Positions 7,246 through 15,542 of a DNA stretch of 64,000 nt are shown piece by piece (the stretch's first letter is position 1; the number at the start of each line of letters is the position of its first letter). Both the position numbers and the translations under genes were made by a program. Origin of the DNA: Sphingomonas sp. IC-56 (GTDB lineage: Bacteria > Pseudomonadota > Alphaproteobacteria > Sphingomonadales > Sphingomonadaceae); assembly GCF_021043375.1 (NCBI RefSeq), contig NZ_JAJNDV010000001.1, positions 124,001 to 188,000 on the forward strand. Direction: 5' to 3'. The notes beneath the pieces were generated by a model. The model was not told the DNA's origin. It was given only the letters and a program-made list of their open reading frames with translations, and did not search any database.

Positions 7246-7577
7246 TGAACCAGGCCGATGCTCTTGATGTGCTGGCCGCGCTGGCGAACCAGACGCGGCT
7301 GTCGACCTTCCGCCATCTGGTTCGGCACGAGCCGAAGGGGCTTTCGACGGGCGAGCTCGCCGAAATGCTCTCGCTCACGCAGAGCACGTTCTCCACACAT
7401 CTCGCGGTTCTCGCCAAGGCGGGACTGGTCAAATCCGACAAGCAGGGCCGCCGCATGGTCCAGCGCGCCAACCTGGACGCGCTGCGCGACCTGATGACCT
7501 TCCTGGCTAAGGATTGCTGCCAGGGCCGTGCCGAACTGTGCGAGCCGCTCGTCGCCGAACTCACCGCCTGCTGCTGA
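7245..7577 (+). CDS. arsR: arsenical resistance repressor ArsR
   Basis: This 110-residue winged-helix repressor is the first gene of the arsenic operon. The core is ALANQTRLSTFRHL, with recognition helix STFSTHLAVLAKAGLV. Cysteines 91, 92 and 99 near the C-terminus, plus a terminal Cys-Cys, provide an arsenite-binding site of the C-terminal kind seen in the Acidithiobacillus-type ArsR rather than the helix-3 CVC type of plasmid R773. When As(III) binds, repression of the downstream genes should be relieved. No ribosome site precedes the ATG, which lies inside an operator palindrome. Only 10 bp separate it from arsC. Confidence 0.93.
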   Translation: MNQADALDVLAALANQTRLSTFRHLVRHEPKGLSTGELAEMLSLTQSTFSTHLAVLAKAGLVKSDKQGRRMVQRANLDALRDLMTFLAKDCCQGRAELCEPLVAELTACC

Positions 7578-7587
7578 GGAACCGCCG

Positions 7588-8016
7588 ATGGCTGTCGACG
7601 TCGTCATCTACCACAATCCCGAATGCGGGACGTCACGCAACACGCTGGCGATGATCCGCAACGCCGGCATCGAGCCGCACGTCGTCGAGTATCTCAAGAC
7701 GCCGCCCGCCCGGGCGCTGCTCGTCCAGCTGATCGAGCGAGCAGGTCTCACCCCAAGGCAGCTGCTGCGCGAGAAGGGCACGCCATACGGTGAGCTCGGT
7801 CTGGGCGACGAAGCCTTGAGCGATGAGGGGCTCGTCGACGCGATGATGGCGAACCCAGTTTTGATCAACCGTCCGCTCGTCGTGACGCCGCTCGGCGTGC
7901 GCCTATGCCGCCCCTCCGAAGCCGTGCTCGACATCCTGCCCGGGCCGCAGCGTGGCGCCTTCGCCAAGGAGGACGGCGAACAGGTCGTCGACGCCGCCGG
8001 CCAGCGCGTGCGCTGA
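7588..8016 (+). CDS. arsC: arsenate reductase, glutaredoxin-dependent
   Basis: This 142-residue ArsC of the thioredoxin-fold class reduces arsenate to arsenite using glutathione and glutaredoxin. The active-site motif is NPECGTSRNTL near residue 12, with the single catalytic cysteine of this class. RPLVVTPLGVRLCRP near residue 105 holds conserved arginines that bind arsenate. Length is standard (about 140). ATG 7588 follows GAGGA. The stop overlaps the acr3 start (TGATG). The arsenite produced is exported by Acr3, encoded next. Confidence 0.95.
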   Translation: MAVDVVIYHNPECGTSRNTLAMIRNAGIEPHVVEYLKTPPARALLVQLIERAGLTPRQLLREKGTPYGELGLGDEALSDEGLVDAMMANPVLINRPLVVTPLGVRLCRPSEAVLDILPGPQRGAFAKEDGEQVVDAAGQRVR

Positions 8017-9044
8017 TGGGCACGTTCGAGCGATACCTGTCGGTCTGGGTGGCGCTGTGCATCGTCGCGGGGATCGCGCTCGGACAGGCGATCCCAAAGG
8101 TCTTCGCCGCGATCGCTGCCGCCGAGGTGGCGCGCGTCAACCTCGTCGTGGCGGCGCTCGTCTGGCTGATGATCATCCCCATGCTGCTGAAGATCGACTT
8201 CGCCGCGCTCGGCTCGGTCCGGCAGCACTGGAAGGGCGTCGGCGTCACGCTATTTGTCAACTGGGCCGTGAAGCCCTTCTCCATGGCCGCGCTCGGGACG
8301 ATGTTCCTCGGCTGGCTGTTCGCGCCGCTGCTGCCGGCGGGGGAGATCCAGTCCTACATAGCGGGCCTTATCCTGCTGGCCGCTGCGCCCTGCACCGCCA
8401 TGGTGTTCGTCTGGTCCAACCTGTGCGAGGGCGAGCCGACCTACACGCTGAGCCAGGTGGCGCTCAACGACCTGCTCATGGTATTCCTGTTCGCACCGCT
8501 GGTCGCGCTGCTCCTGGGCGTCGCCTCCGTGACCGTCCCCTGGGATACGCTGCTGCTATCGGTCGTGCTCTACATCGTCGTGCCGGTCATCGCCGCGCAG
8601 ATCGTCCGCCGGGCATTGCTGGCGAGCGGCGGTCAGCCGGCGCTCGACCGGATCCTGCGCAGGCTCGGTCCCGCGTCGCTCGTCGCGCTGCTCGTGACGC
8701 TCATCCTGCTGTTCGGCTTCCAGGGCGAGCAGATCGTCGCGCAGCCGCTCGTCATTGCGCTGATCGCGGTGCCGATCCTCATCCAGGTCTACTTCAACGC
8801 GGGCATCGCATATTGGCTGTCCAGGCGCCTCGGCGTTGCCTGGTGCGTGGCGGCGCCCGCCGCGCTGATCGGCGCGTCCAACTTCTTCGAGCTCGCGGTT
8901 GCGGCGGCGATCTCGCTGTTCGGCCTCAAGTCCGGTGCAGCCCTGGCGACGGTGGTCGGCGTGCTGGTCGAGGTGCCCGTCATGCTGAGCGTCGTCGCCA
9001 TCGTCAAGCGCACGCGCTTCTGGTATGAAGGCGCTCCGGCGTGA
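8016..9044 (+). CDS. acr3: arsenite efflux permease, Acr3 family
   Basis: This 342-residue inner-membrane transporter has about ten hydrophobic helices. It is recognisable as ACR3 (bile-acid/arsenite superfamily) from [19 protein letters not shown] at the N-terminus, [17 protein letters not shown] with the essential conserved cysteine in helix 4, and [20 protein letters not shown] sequence ([13 protein letters not shown]) near the end. It exports As(III) from the cytoplasm. It starts at ATG 8016, overlapping arsC by one base, and ends overlapping arsN2 by four, so the operon is tightly coupled. The family is also called ArsB in some annotations but is unrelated to the classical ArsB. Confidence 0.95.
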   Translation: MGTFERYLSVWVALCIVAGIALGQAIPKVFAAIAAAEVARVNLVVAALVWLMIIPMLLKIDFAALGSVRQHWKGVGVTLFVNWAVKPFSMAALGTMFLGWLFAPLLPAGEIQSYIAGLILLAAAPCTAMVFVWSNLCEGEPTYTLSQVALNDLLMVFLFAPLVALLLGVASVTVPWDTLLLSVVLYIVVPVIAAQIVRRALLASGGQPALDRILRRLGPASLVALLVTLILLFGFQGEQIVAQPLVIALIAVPILIQVYFNAGIAYWLSRRLGVAWCVAAPAALIGASNFFELAVAAAISLFGLKSGAALATVVGVLVEVPVMLSVVAIVKRTRFWYEGAPA

Positions 9045-9481
9045 ACCGTACGATCTTCGCCCCACTGGCAGGCGGTGCACGCGACATCCTGAAGCTGGCG
9101 CTGGACGCCGCCGGTCTTCCGACCGACGACCTCGACCACCCAGGCCGCGCCTTCTTCGAGCTGTCCGACGACAACGGGCCGATCGGGTTCATCGGCATCG
9201 AGGGCGATGGACCGGATCGCCTGCTCCGCTCGCTGGTGGTGCTGCCGAGCCGCAAGCGCCAAGGACATGGTGGGCTTCTCATGGCTCATGCCGAGGCGGT
9301 AGCGCACCGGGAAGGCGTCGAGCGCCTGCACCTGCTCACCACGAGCGTCGCCGGGTTGTTTCGCGGGCGCGGCTATCGCGACGGCGACCGCACGACGGCC
9401 CCGGCTGCAATCACCGGCACCGCCCAGTTCTCGTCGCTCTGCCCAGCGAGCGCCTCATATCTCGTCAAGGAACTCGCATGA
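9041..9481 (+). CDS. arsN2: ArsN2-type GNAT acetyltransferase
   Basis: This 146-residue GNAT-fold N-acetyltransferase is commonly linked to ars operons. The acetyl-CoA pyrophosphate loop appears as [14 protein letters not shown] around residues 65-80, and the later strand [21 protein letters not shown] matches the ArsN2 pattern. Related ArsN proteins acetylate organoarsenical antibiotics such as arsinothricin. The exact substrate of the ArsN2 branch is less certain. It starts with GTG overlapping the acr3 stop (GTGA), and its own stop overlaps arsH. Confidence 0.85.
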   Translation: MNRTIFAPLAGGARDILKLALDAAGLPTDDLDHPGRAFFELSDDNGPIGFIGIEGDGPDRLLRSLVVLPSRKRQGHGGLLMAHAEAVAHREGVERLHLLTTSVAGLFRGRGYRDGDRTTAPAAITGTAQFSSLCPASASYLVKELA

Positions 9482-10224
9482 GCCGCCTCCGCCAGCTGCA
9501 TGACGTGGACGTCCTGCCGGCGCTGGACCCGGCGTTCGTAATCCGCCGCCCGGCAGACGGCCTCGGCTCGGACCAGCCGCCGCCTCGCATCCTGCTTCTG
9601 TATGGATCGCTGCGCCAGCGTTCCTTCTCCCGCCTCGCGACCGAGGAGGCGGCGCGGCTGCTCCGGCTGTTCGGCGCCGAGACGCGCATCTTCGACCCTT
9701 CCGACCTTCCGCTGCCCGACCAGGTCCGAGGCGATGACCATCCCGCCGTCCACGAACTGCGCGAGCACGCGCTGTGGTCCGAGGGCATGGTCTGGTGCAG
9801 CCCGGAGCGGCACGGACAGGTGACCGGCATCATGAAGGCGCAGATCGACCATCTCCCGCTCGAGATGAAGGGCATGCGGCCGACCCAGGGCCGCACGCTC
9901 GCGGTCATGCAGGTGTCCGGCGGATCGCAGTCCTTCAACGCGGTCAACACGCTGCGCCTGCTCGGCCGGTGGATGCGCATGTTCACGATACCCAACCAGT
10001 CGTCGGTCGCCATGGCCTACAAGGAGTTCGACGATGCCGGGCGCATGAAGCCATCCAGCTATTACGACCGCATCGTCGACGTGATGGAGGAGCTTGTGCG
10101 GTTCACCGTCCTGCTGCGGCCCCATTCGGCCCAGCTCGTCGACAGGTATTCGGAGCGCAAGGCGGCGGGTCCGAAAGCCCATGCGCCTCCGGATCACTCG
10201 GCCGTCGCCATCGCGCCGCGCTGA
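9478..10224 (+). CDS. arsH: ArsH NADPH-dependent FMN reductase
   Basis: This 248-residue flavoprotein of the ArsH family oxidises trivalent organoarsenicals and reduces quinones or other acceptors with NADPH. The flavodoxin-like FMN site is [17 protein letters not shown] near residue 45. [20 protein letters not shown] and [18 protein letters not shown] are characteristic ArsH segments. Length fits the family (about 230-250). ATG 9478 overlaps the arsN2 stop. It is the last gene of the operon. Downstream GC-rich hairpins probably separate it from the convergent MerR unit. Confidence 0.94.
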   Translation: MSRLRQLHDVDVLPALDPAFVIRRPADGLGSDQPPPRILLLYGSLRQRSFSRLATEEAARLLRLFGAETRIFDPSDLPLPDQVRGDDHPAVHELREHALWSEGMVWCSPERHGQVTGIMKAQIDHLPLEMKGMRPTQGRTLAVMQVSGGSQSFNAVNTLRLLGRWMRMFTIPNQSSVAMAYKEFDDAGRMKPSSYYDRIVDVMEELVRFTVLLRPHSAQLVDRYSERKAAGPKAHAPPDHSAVAIAPR

Positions 10225-10283
10225 CGAAAAGATTCTGAAAATTGTTCGAAAAGACGCGCTGAACGTATCACGCATTGCCGGAC

Positions 10284-10324
10284 GCCCGGGCTTGTGGAAG
10301 GCCCGGACGTCGCCCGGCCGGGCG
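10284..10324. terminator. GC-rich hairpins between convergent operons
   Basis: CCGGGC (10286-10291) pairs with GCCCGG (10301-10306), and a 14-bp perfect palindrome CGCCCGGCCGGGCG follows at 10311-10324. They lie in the 135-bp gap between arsH (plus) and the convergent gene ending at 10360. No T-run follows, so an intrinsic terminator is uncertain. Nothing else is seen in this gap. Confidence 0.35.
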
Positions 10325-10359
10325 GCCGGCGGGGTGCAAGCCGCCGGCCAACCCGAGCT

Positions 10360-11187
10360 TCAGAACAAGGCGTGCACCGCCACCGCCCAGGACGATATCG
10401 TAGAGATCGCAGGCTCCAGCGCGCCGAGGATCTGGTCCTGGTGCTCCACCGCGTATTTGAACATCAGCCCGCCCGCTGCGGCGATCGCTCCGCCGACCAA
10501 CTTGCCAGGCGCCTCGGCGGCCTGCTGCTTCACCCAGGCCAAGAACCGGCGGAAGCTGGTTTCGGCGCGAGCCAGCTTCTCGGCGTCCGCGTCGTCCTCG
10601 CGCGCTGGCTTGGCCAGTTCGGCACGAACATCCTCGATGCTCTCCTGAACGGCATGAAGGTCGATCTCGCCGTCGACGTCCTCCGGCGGGCGGTTGTGGC
10701 CGATGCCCGCGAGGCCGCCGGTCTCCTCCGTGCGCAGCTTCAGCAGCGCCGACACGTGCCCTTCGATCCGGTCCAGCTGCTCGCCAAGGACGGCCAGCCG
10801 ATCCGCCAGCGGTTCCGGTGCCGCGCCTCCGTCCAGCTCCAGGCCGCCGTCCAGATCCATGTCCGGATCCTCCAGGTCGTCGGGCTGGATGCGGCGGTCC
10901 GACGGTGCCCAGTCGTAGGTGCCGTCCGCCTGCACCTCGTCCACCGCCTCCTCGATCTCGTCCTGCTCCGCATCCGGGAAGGCTGACCCGATCTGGTCCA
11001 GCGCATCGTATGGGCCGCCCCAGATATACTGGAACCCGCCCTCGCTGCTGTCGTGCGGCGTGTGCGCTCCCGGGTCTTCGAAGTTCTCGAAGAACCAGCC
11101 GACCATGGCCTCGACGCGTTCGTCGCGCTCCAGCCCTTCCAGCCTCGGGGGTGCGGTCTCCGGCTTGCGTTCGAGACCGGAACTCAT
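10360..11187 (-). CDS. unknown acidic protein with C-terminal hydrophobic segment, merR-linked
   Basis: The product is 275 residues and its family is not recognised. The N-terminal half is strongly acidic (many Asp/Glu, DLEDPDMDLDGGLELDGG). A GIGHNRPPED motif follows near residue 160, of a GHNxPP type that recurs in alphaproteobacterial accessory proteins. Then comes a helical region, and the C-terminal 55 residues contain Gly/Ala-rich hydrophobic stretches (GKLVGGAIAAAGGLMFKYA) that could insert in a membrane. Its ATG overlaps the stop of the MerR gene, so the two are co-expressed. The pairing with a metal-responsive regulator suggests a metal-stress role, but nothing in the sequence proves it. 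Confidence 0.65.
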   Translation of the reverse strand: MSSGLERKPETAPPRLEGLERDERVEAMVGWFFENFEDPGAHTPHDSSEGGFQYIWGGPYDALDQIGSAFPDAEQDEIEEAVDEVQADGTYDWAPSDRRIQPDDLEDPDMDLDGGLELDGGAAPEPLADRLAVLGEQLDRIEGHVSALLKLRTEETGGLAGIGHNRPPEDVDGEIDLHAVQESIEDVRAELAKPAREDDADAEKLARAETSFRRFLAWVKQQAAEAPGKLVGGAIAAAGGLMFKYAVEHQDQILGALEPAISTISSWAVAVHALF

Positions 11188-11603
11188 GCGGCAGCATCCC
11201 GGGCATGCGGCTCGGCGAACGCCTCGAGAATCCGGCACTGGCCGACCGTGCCGCCCGCGCAGCTCGAGATGATGGCGGACAGCTCGCGCCGCAGCCCCTG
11301 CAGATCGGCGATCTTCCGATCCACCTCGTCGAGATGCTTCGTGGCGATCGCGTCGATGGTCCCGCACGAACGGTCCCGCTGGGCCGCGAGATCGAGCATG
11401 GCGCGCACCTCCTCCAGCGTGAACCCCAGGTCCCGCGTCCGGCGGATGAAGCGGAGCCGGTCGAGATCGTCGCTCGCATAGGCACGATAGTTGCCGGCGG
11501 TGCGCGCCGGCGGCGCGATCAGGCCGGCCCGCTCGTAATAGCGGATCGTCTCCACCTTCACGCCCGTCGCTTCGGCCAGGCGACCGATGGTCAGGTTCGC
11601 CAC
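11184..11603 (-). CDS. MerR-family metal-responsive regulator
   Basis: This 139-residue MerR activator has an N-terminal winged helix (LTIGRLAEATGVKVETIRYYERAGLI), then a dimerisation helix and a metal-binding loop. Three cysteines are placed as in Hg/Cd/Zn-type MerR proteins: one in RDRSCG before the long helix, and two in SSCAGGTVGQC after it. GTG 11603 is chosen because AGGGG precedes it and the conserved domain begins there. Longer starts run through its own promoter. It is divergent from the CDF transporter and probably controls the MerR-type promoter between them and hence the czc operon. Confidence 0.88.
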   Translation of the reverse strand: MANLTIGRLAEATGVKVETIRYYERAGLIAPPARTAGNYRAYASDDLDRLRFIRRTRDLGFTLEEVRAMLDLAAQRDRSCGTIDAIATKHLDEVDRKIADLQGLRRELSAIISSCAGGTVGQCRILEAFAEPHARDAAA

Positions 11604-11614
11604 GAGAAAACCCC

Positions 11615-11645
11615 TTGAGTCTGTAGTTGCTACAGGGTCCATATA
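11615..11645 (+). promoter_or_regulatory. MerR-type promoter with 19-bp spacer
   Basis: The -35 element TTGAGT (11615-11620) is separated by 19 bp from CATATA (11640-11645). A dyad CTGTAG-TTG-CTACAG (11621-11635) fills the spacer. The overlong spacer with a central dyad is the standard MerR-activated design, in which the bound regulator untwists the DNA. It points toward the CDF gene at 11676 and lies just upstream of the divergent merR gene. The inferred leader is about 20-25 nt. Confidence 0.7.
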
Positions 11646-11675
11646 CCCATCCACGTCGAGTCGCACGAGGTGGAA

Positions 11676-12323
11676 ATGGTCTGCAGCAGCTGCGCATCGG
11701 GAAAGCCCGACCCCAACAACAGCCCGTCGTGGCGCCGCGCGCTGTGGATCGCGCTGGCGGTGAACGCGACCATGTTCGTGGCCGAGATGGCGGCGGGCGT
11801 CGCGGGCGGATCGAAGGCGCTCCAGGCCGACGCGCTCGACTTCCTGGGCGACGCCGCCAACTACGCGATCAGCCTCGGCGTCGCGGGCATGGCGCTCGCC
11901 TGGCGGGCCCGCGCGGCCCTGCTGAAGGGAGCGACGCTCGCCGCCCTCGGCATCTACGTGCTCTGCGCGACGCTATGGGCGGTCTGGCACGGTCGGATGC
12001 CCGAGGCCGAGGTGATGGGCGTCGTGGGCGTCGCCGCCCTCGTCGCCAACGCCGCCGTGGCGCTGATGCTCTATCGCTTTCGCACCGGCGACGCGAACAT
12101 GCGCTCGGTATGGATCTGCTCGCGCAACGACGCCATCGGCAACGTCGCAGTGGTGCTCGCCGCCGCCGGCGTGTTCGGCACCGGCACCGCCTGGCCAGAC
12201 CTGATCGTCGCCGGGATCATGGCCGCGCTGGGCATCTCGGGCGGCGTCCAGATCATCCGGCAGGCGCGCGCCGAGCTGAGCGGCGGCCGCCGGGCCAACG
12301 TCCTGCAGAGCGGAGCAGCATGA
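11676..12323 (+). CDS. CDF-family cation efflux transporter (short form)
   Basis: This 215-residue inner-membrane protein has six hydrophobic segments. Metal-site motifs are ADALDFLGDAANYA (Asp-x3-Asp in helix 2) and SRNDAIGNVAVV (Asn-Asp in helix 5), as in cation diffusion facilitators that exchange Zn, Co or Cd for protons. It has an N-terminal MVCSSC and lacks the long cytoplasmic C-terminal domain of CzcD. It is thus close to the small CDF proteins found beside MerR genes. ATG 11676 has GAGG 5 nt upstream. It is directly downstream of the MerR-type promoter and overlaps the DUF3703 gene. Confidence 0.85.
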   Translation: MVCSSCASGKPDPNNSPSWRRALWIALAVNATMFVAEMAAGVAGGSKALQADALDFLGDAANYAISLGVAGMALAWRARAALLKGATLAALGIYVLCATLWAVWHGRMPEAEVMGVVGVAALVANAAVALMLYRFRTGDANMRSVWICSRNDAIGNVAVVLAAAGVFGTGTAWPDLIVAGIMAALGISGGVQIIRQARAELSGGRRANVLQSGAA

Positions 12324-12688
12324 TGACGCACCTCGCCAAGTCCAGGCGGCATGAACTCGTCGGACTCGAACTGGAGCGCCACGACGCGTCGGCCGCCATC
12401 GGGGACACCGGTGCAGCGTGGTGGGCGCTCGAGCGCGCCCACATTCTCTCGCAGCCCGATCTTCCGCTGCATCTGCGGGTGCACTGGACCATGCTCGGCT
12501 ACGCCGTTCGGACGGGCGACCTGCGAGAGGTCGCCGGACAGACGCTGCGGCTGGCGCTGGCGCCGATCGGCTCGCTGACCGGTCGCATACCGGTCGGCAA
12601 CACGGGCCGCTCCAACGTCAGCGCCTTCGAGGCCATGCCGATCCCGGCCGACCTGCGCGCCGCGGTCGATGCGGAGACCAGGCCGTGA
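12320..12688 (+). CDS. DUF3703 family protein
   Basis: This 122-residue soluble protein matches the DUF3703 pattern: HELVGLELERHD near the start, then AWWALERAHILSQPDLPLHLRVHWTM-like helices and a C-terminal GRIPVGNTGRSNVSAFEAMPIP. Its function is unknown, but members repeatedly occur next to CDF transporters and MerR regulators in metal-resistance clusters, as here. Tandem ATGs at 12320 and 12323 overlap the CDF stop codon, so translation is coupled. Confidence 0.8.
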   Translation: MMTHLAKSRRHELVGLELERHDASAAIGDTGAAWWALERAHILSQPDLPLHLRVHWTMLGYAVRTGDLREVAGQTLRLALAPIGSLTGRIPVGNTGRSNVSAFEAMPIPADLRAAVDAETRP

Positions 12689-13071
12689 CCGGTCCGTCGC
12701 TGACACGTGCGTCCGACGGTGCTATGGCGTCCCTGGTGTCACGCATGCTGCGCTTTCTGATGAGCCTCGCGCTCCTCGCCTCCATGGGGCTGGGTGTGGC
12801 CGCGCACGCGAACGAGCAGATGTGCATCCCGGGCGTCGAAGCGACCGCAGTCGCCGGCCACGTCGACGGCGACGCCGACCAGGTGCCCGCCGATTCCGAG
12901 AAGGGATACCCCCACCACCATGGGGGCTGCCACGGCCACCATGTCGCCGCTCCGCTCGACCGGATCACACAAGCCGCCCCGCTGACGAGCGCCGGCGAGC
13001 ATATGGCCGGCGACAGCGCCGAACTCGCCATGGCGCAGGCCGACTCCACGCTGAGACCGCCGATCGCCTGA
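12685..13071 (+). CDS. exported His-rich protein at the head of the czc genes
   Basis: The product is 128 residues or, from ATG 12724, 115. A signal peptide is visible (FLMSLALLASMGLGVAAHA), followed by a histidine cluster YPHHHGGCHGHH that should bind Zn, Co, Ni or Cu. It resembles the small periplasmic proteins (CzcI-like) that precede CzcCBA pumps, but similarity beyond layout and composition is not clear. GTG 12685 overlaps the DUF3703 stop. The czcC gene starts 54 bp downstream. Confidence 0.65.
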   Translation: MTGPSLTRASDGAMASLVSRMLRFLMSLALLASMGLGVAAHANEQMCIPGVEATAVAGHVDGDADQVPADSEKGYPHHHGGCHGHHVAAPLDRITQAAPLTSAGEHMAGDSAELAMAQADSTLRPPIA

Positions 13072-13125
13072 CGTGCGCCGCGCCGCCGGAGCCCGGCGGC
13101 CGTCATCCCACGTCAGGAGCAACAC

Positions 13126-14391
13126 ATGCATCGCATCATCGCGGCCGCGCTGGCCGCATCCGTCTGCGCATCGTCCGCGCAGGCGCAGACCAGTCCACCG
13201 GCAACCGCGGAGGACGGGCTCACGCTCGAGCAGGCGCTCGACCTAGCTGGCGCCAACGCGCCGGGAATCGGTGCGGCGGACGCCGGGGTCAGGGCTGCCG
13301 AGGCCCAGCGCCGCGTCGCCGGGCAGCGGCCCAACCCCTCGGTCAACGTCGAGGTCGAGAACGTCGTCGGCACGGGCGCATACAGCGGCATCCGCGGCGC
13401 CGAGACCACCGTCGGCATGTCGCTGCCGCTGGAGCTCGGCGGCAAGCGCTCCGCGCGGATAGCAGTGGCGGACACGCAGACCGCCCGCGCCCGACTGGCG
13501 GTGGTGACGGCCCGTGCCGATCTCAGGCTCCGCGTCACCCAGGCCTACAACGAGGCGGTGGCGTCCGAGCGCCGGCTGCTGATCGCGCGCGACCAGCAGC
13601 GCATCGCCATCGAGGGACTGAGGGCGGCGAACGTGCGCGTCCGCGCCGGCCGGGCCTCGCCGCTCGAGGAGCAGCGCGCCGACGTCGCGCGCATCAACGC
13701 GGACACGGCGCTCGCCCAGGCGGAGCGGGCGGCGGCGCTCGCGCGCGCCAACCTTACCCGCCTGGTCGGGCGGGAACCCGGCGCGCTCGACCTCGGCTGG
13801 TTCGACAGGGTCGCCGCCGGCGTCGGCCCGAGGCTTCCCGCCAGTCCGGAAAGGACGCTGGCCCTGGCCGCCGCGGAGGCGGAGCTCGCGACGGCGAACG
13901 CCCAAGTGCGACTGGCCCGGAGCCAGCGGGTCCCGGACCTGACGCTGAGCGCAGGGGCCCGCCGGCTGGAGGCCACCAACGACGTGGCGGCGGTGTTCGG
14001 CGTCAGCCTTCCGATCCCGCTGTTCAACAACGGCCGGGCGGGCATCGACGCCGCCCGCGCCCAGCGAGAGCAGGCCGAGGCGCTGCGGCGGGTCGCGCTG
14101 TTCGACGCGCAGCAGGCGATCGCCACGGCGGAGACCGACCTCACCAACGCGGAGGCGAACGCGCGAGCGGCAAACGGCCCGGCGCTCGCGGCGGCGCAGG
14201 AGGCCGCCCGCATTGCCCGCATCGGCTACCGCGAGGGCAAGTTCGGCCAGCTCGACCTGCTCGAGGCGGAGCGCACGCTCGCCCAGACCCGGTCGGCCGC
14301 CATCGACGCGCTCGCCGCCTACCAAGACGCCAAGGCACGCCTGGAGCGGCTCACCGCCCGCGCGCCCGTCAACACGGAAGTCCAGCCATGA
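13126..14391 (+). CDS. czcC: CzcC-like outer-membrane efflux protein
   Basis: This 421-residue TolC-fold protein forms the outer-membrane channel of the tripartite metal pump. It has a cleavable signal peptide ending SSAQAQ, followed by the duplicated helical barrel with NPSVNVEVENVVGTG and VPDLTLSAGARRLE strand segments and long Ala-rich coiled helices. The end RLTARAPVNTEVQP matches the tail of the family. Its stop overlaps the start of the adaptor gene. It works with the next two products to move divalent cations out of the cell. Confidence 0.9.
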   Translation: MHRIIAAALAASVCASSAQAQTSPPATAEDGLTLEQALDLAGANAPGIGAADAGVRAAEAQRRVAGQRPNPSVNVEVENVVGTGAYSGIRGAETTVGMSLPLELGGKRSARIAVADTQTARARLAVVTARADLRLRVTQAYNEAVASERRLLIARDQQRIAIEGLRAANVRVRAGRASPLEEQRADVARINADTALAQAERAAALARANLTRLVGREPGALDLGWFDRVAAGVGPRLPASPERTLALAAAEAELATANAQVRLARSQRVPDLTLSAGARRLEATNDVAAVFGVSLPIPLFNNGRAGIDAARAQREQAEALRRVALFDAQQAIATAETDLTNAEANARAANGPALAAAQEAARIARIGYREGKFGQLDLLEAERTLAQTRSAAIDALAAYQDAKARLERLTARAPVNTEVQP

Positions 14392-15539
14392 AGAAGACCA
14401 TCCTGCGGGCGCTCGTCCCCGCGACCCTCGCCCTGACGCTCGCCGGCTGCGGCGGCGGCACCGACGCGCCGGCCCAGAACGCCGCCGACGAGCACGCGGC
14501 CGAGGAAGGCCACGCCGAGGAAGGCGTGGTCACGCTCACGCAGCAGCAGATCACCGAGGCCGGAATCGAGGTCGTCCGCCCGACCGTAGGCGGCGTAGCC
14601 GGCGCCATCGAGGTGAGCGCCACCATCGAGGGCGATCCACAGGGCGTGCAGGTCGCGTCCGCCGCCATCGGCGGGCGGCTCGTGTCGCTGACCAGGAACC
14701 TCGGTCAGCCGGTCGGGCGCGGCGACGTGCTCGCCGTGATCGAGAGCCGCGAGGCAGCATCGCTGAAGGGCGAGATCGAGGCGGCGCGCGCCCGCGCGGC
14801 GCTGGCGCAGTCCAACCTCCGCCGCGAGCAGCGCCTGTTCGCGGAGCGCGTGTCGCCCGAGCAGGACCTGATCGCCGCCCGCACCGCCGCGACCGAGGCC
14901 AACATCGCCCTGCGGCTCGCGCAGCAGCAGCTCGCCGCGACGGGCGGCGGCGGAGGCGCGCTCAACCGCGTCACCGTGCGCTCGCCCATCTCCGGGCAGG
15001 TCATCGCCCGCTCGGCCACCCTCGGCCAGACGGTCGCCGCCGACGCCGAACTGTTCCGCATCGCCAACCTCTCGAAGGTCTCGGTCGCCATGTCGCTGCT
15101 TCCGGCCGATGCCGGACGCGTGCAGCCCGGCGCGCAGGTCGAGGTCACGGGTCCCGGACGCCGGCAGGCGGCACGGGTCACGTTCGTGTCGCCGGTCCTC
15201 GACGAGACCACCCGGCTGGTGCCGGTCATCGCGACCCTCGACAACGGCGGCAACACCTGGCGCGTGGGCGAGACCGTCAACGCGTCGATCATCGTGCCGG
15301 CAGGCGGCGACCGCACCGTCGCGGTGCCCTCGGCCGCCGTCCAGATGATCGAGGACAAGCCGCACGTGTTCGTGCGCACCGCCACCGGCTTCAAGGCCGT
15401 GCCGGTGACGCTCGGCCGGCGCAACGGCGGCCAGGTCGTCGTCACGGCCGGTCTCAACGGTGGCGAACGCATCGCGTCCACCAACTCCTTCACCCTCAAG
15501 GCCGAGCTCGGAAAGGGCGAAGCCGAGCACGAGGACTGA
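14388..15539 (+). CDS. czcB: CzcB-like periplasmic adaptor, RND efflux
   Basis: This 383-residue membrane-fusion protein begins with a lipoprotein signal (LALTLAGCGGG), then a His/Glu-rich linker (DEHAAEEGHAEEG) that may bind metal. The barrel-sandwich halves (RGDVLAVIESREAASLKGEI and VRSPISGQVIARSATLGQ) flank an alpha hairpin. A beta barrel and C-terminal domain follow. It bridges the inner-membrane pump and the CzcC channel. It overlaps czcC by four bases and ends 3 bp before czcA. Confidence 0.9.
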   Translation: MKKTILRALVPATLALTLAGCGGGTDAPAQNAADEHAAEEGHAEEGVVTLTQQQITEAGIEVVRPTVGGVAGAIEVSATIEGDPQGVQVASAAIGGRLVSLTRNLGQPVGRGDVLAVIESREAASLKGEIEAARARAALAQSNLRREQRLFAERVSPEQDLIAARTAATEANIALRLAQQQLAATGGGGGALNRVTVRSPISGQVIARSATLGQTVAADAELFRIANLSKVSVAMSLLPADAGRVQPGAQVEVTGPGRRQAARVTFVSPVLDETTRLVPVIATLDNGGNTWRVGETVNASIIVPAGGDRTVAVPSAAVQMIEDKPHVFVRTATGFKAVPVTLGRRNGGQVVVTAGLNGGERIASTNSFTLKAELGKGEAEHED

Positions 15540-15542
15540 CCC

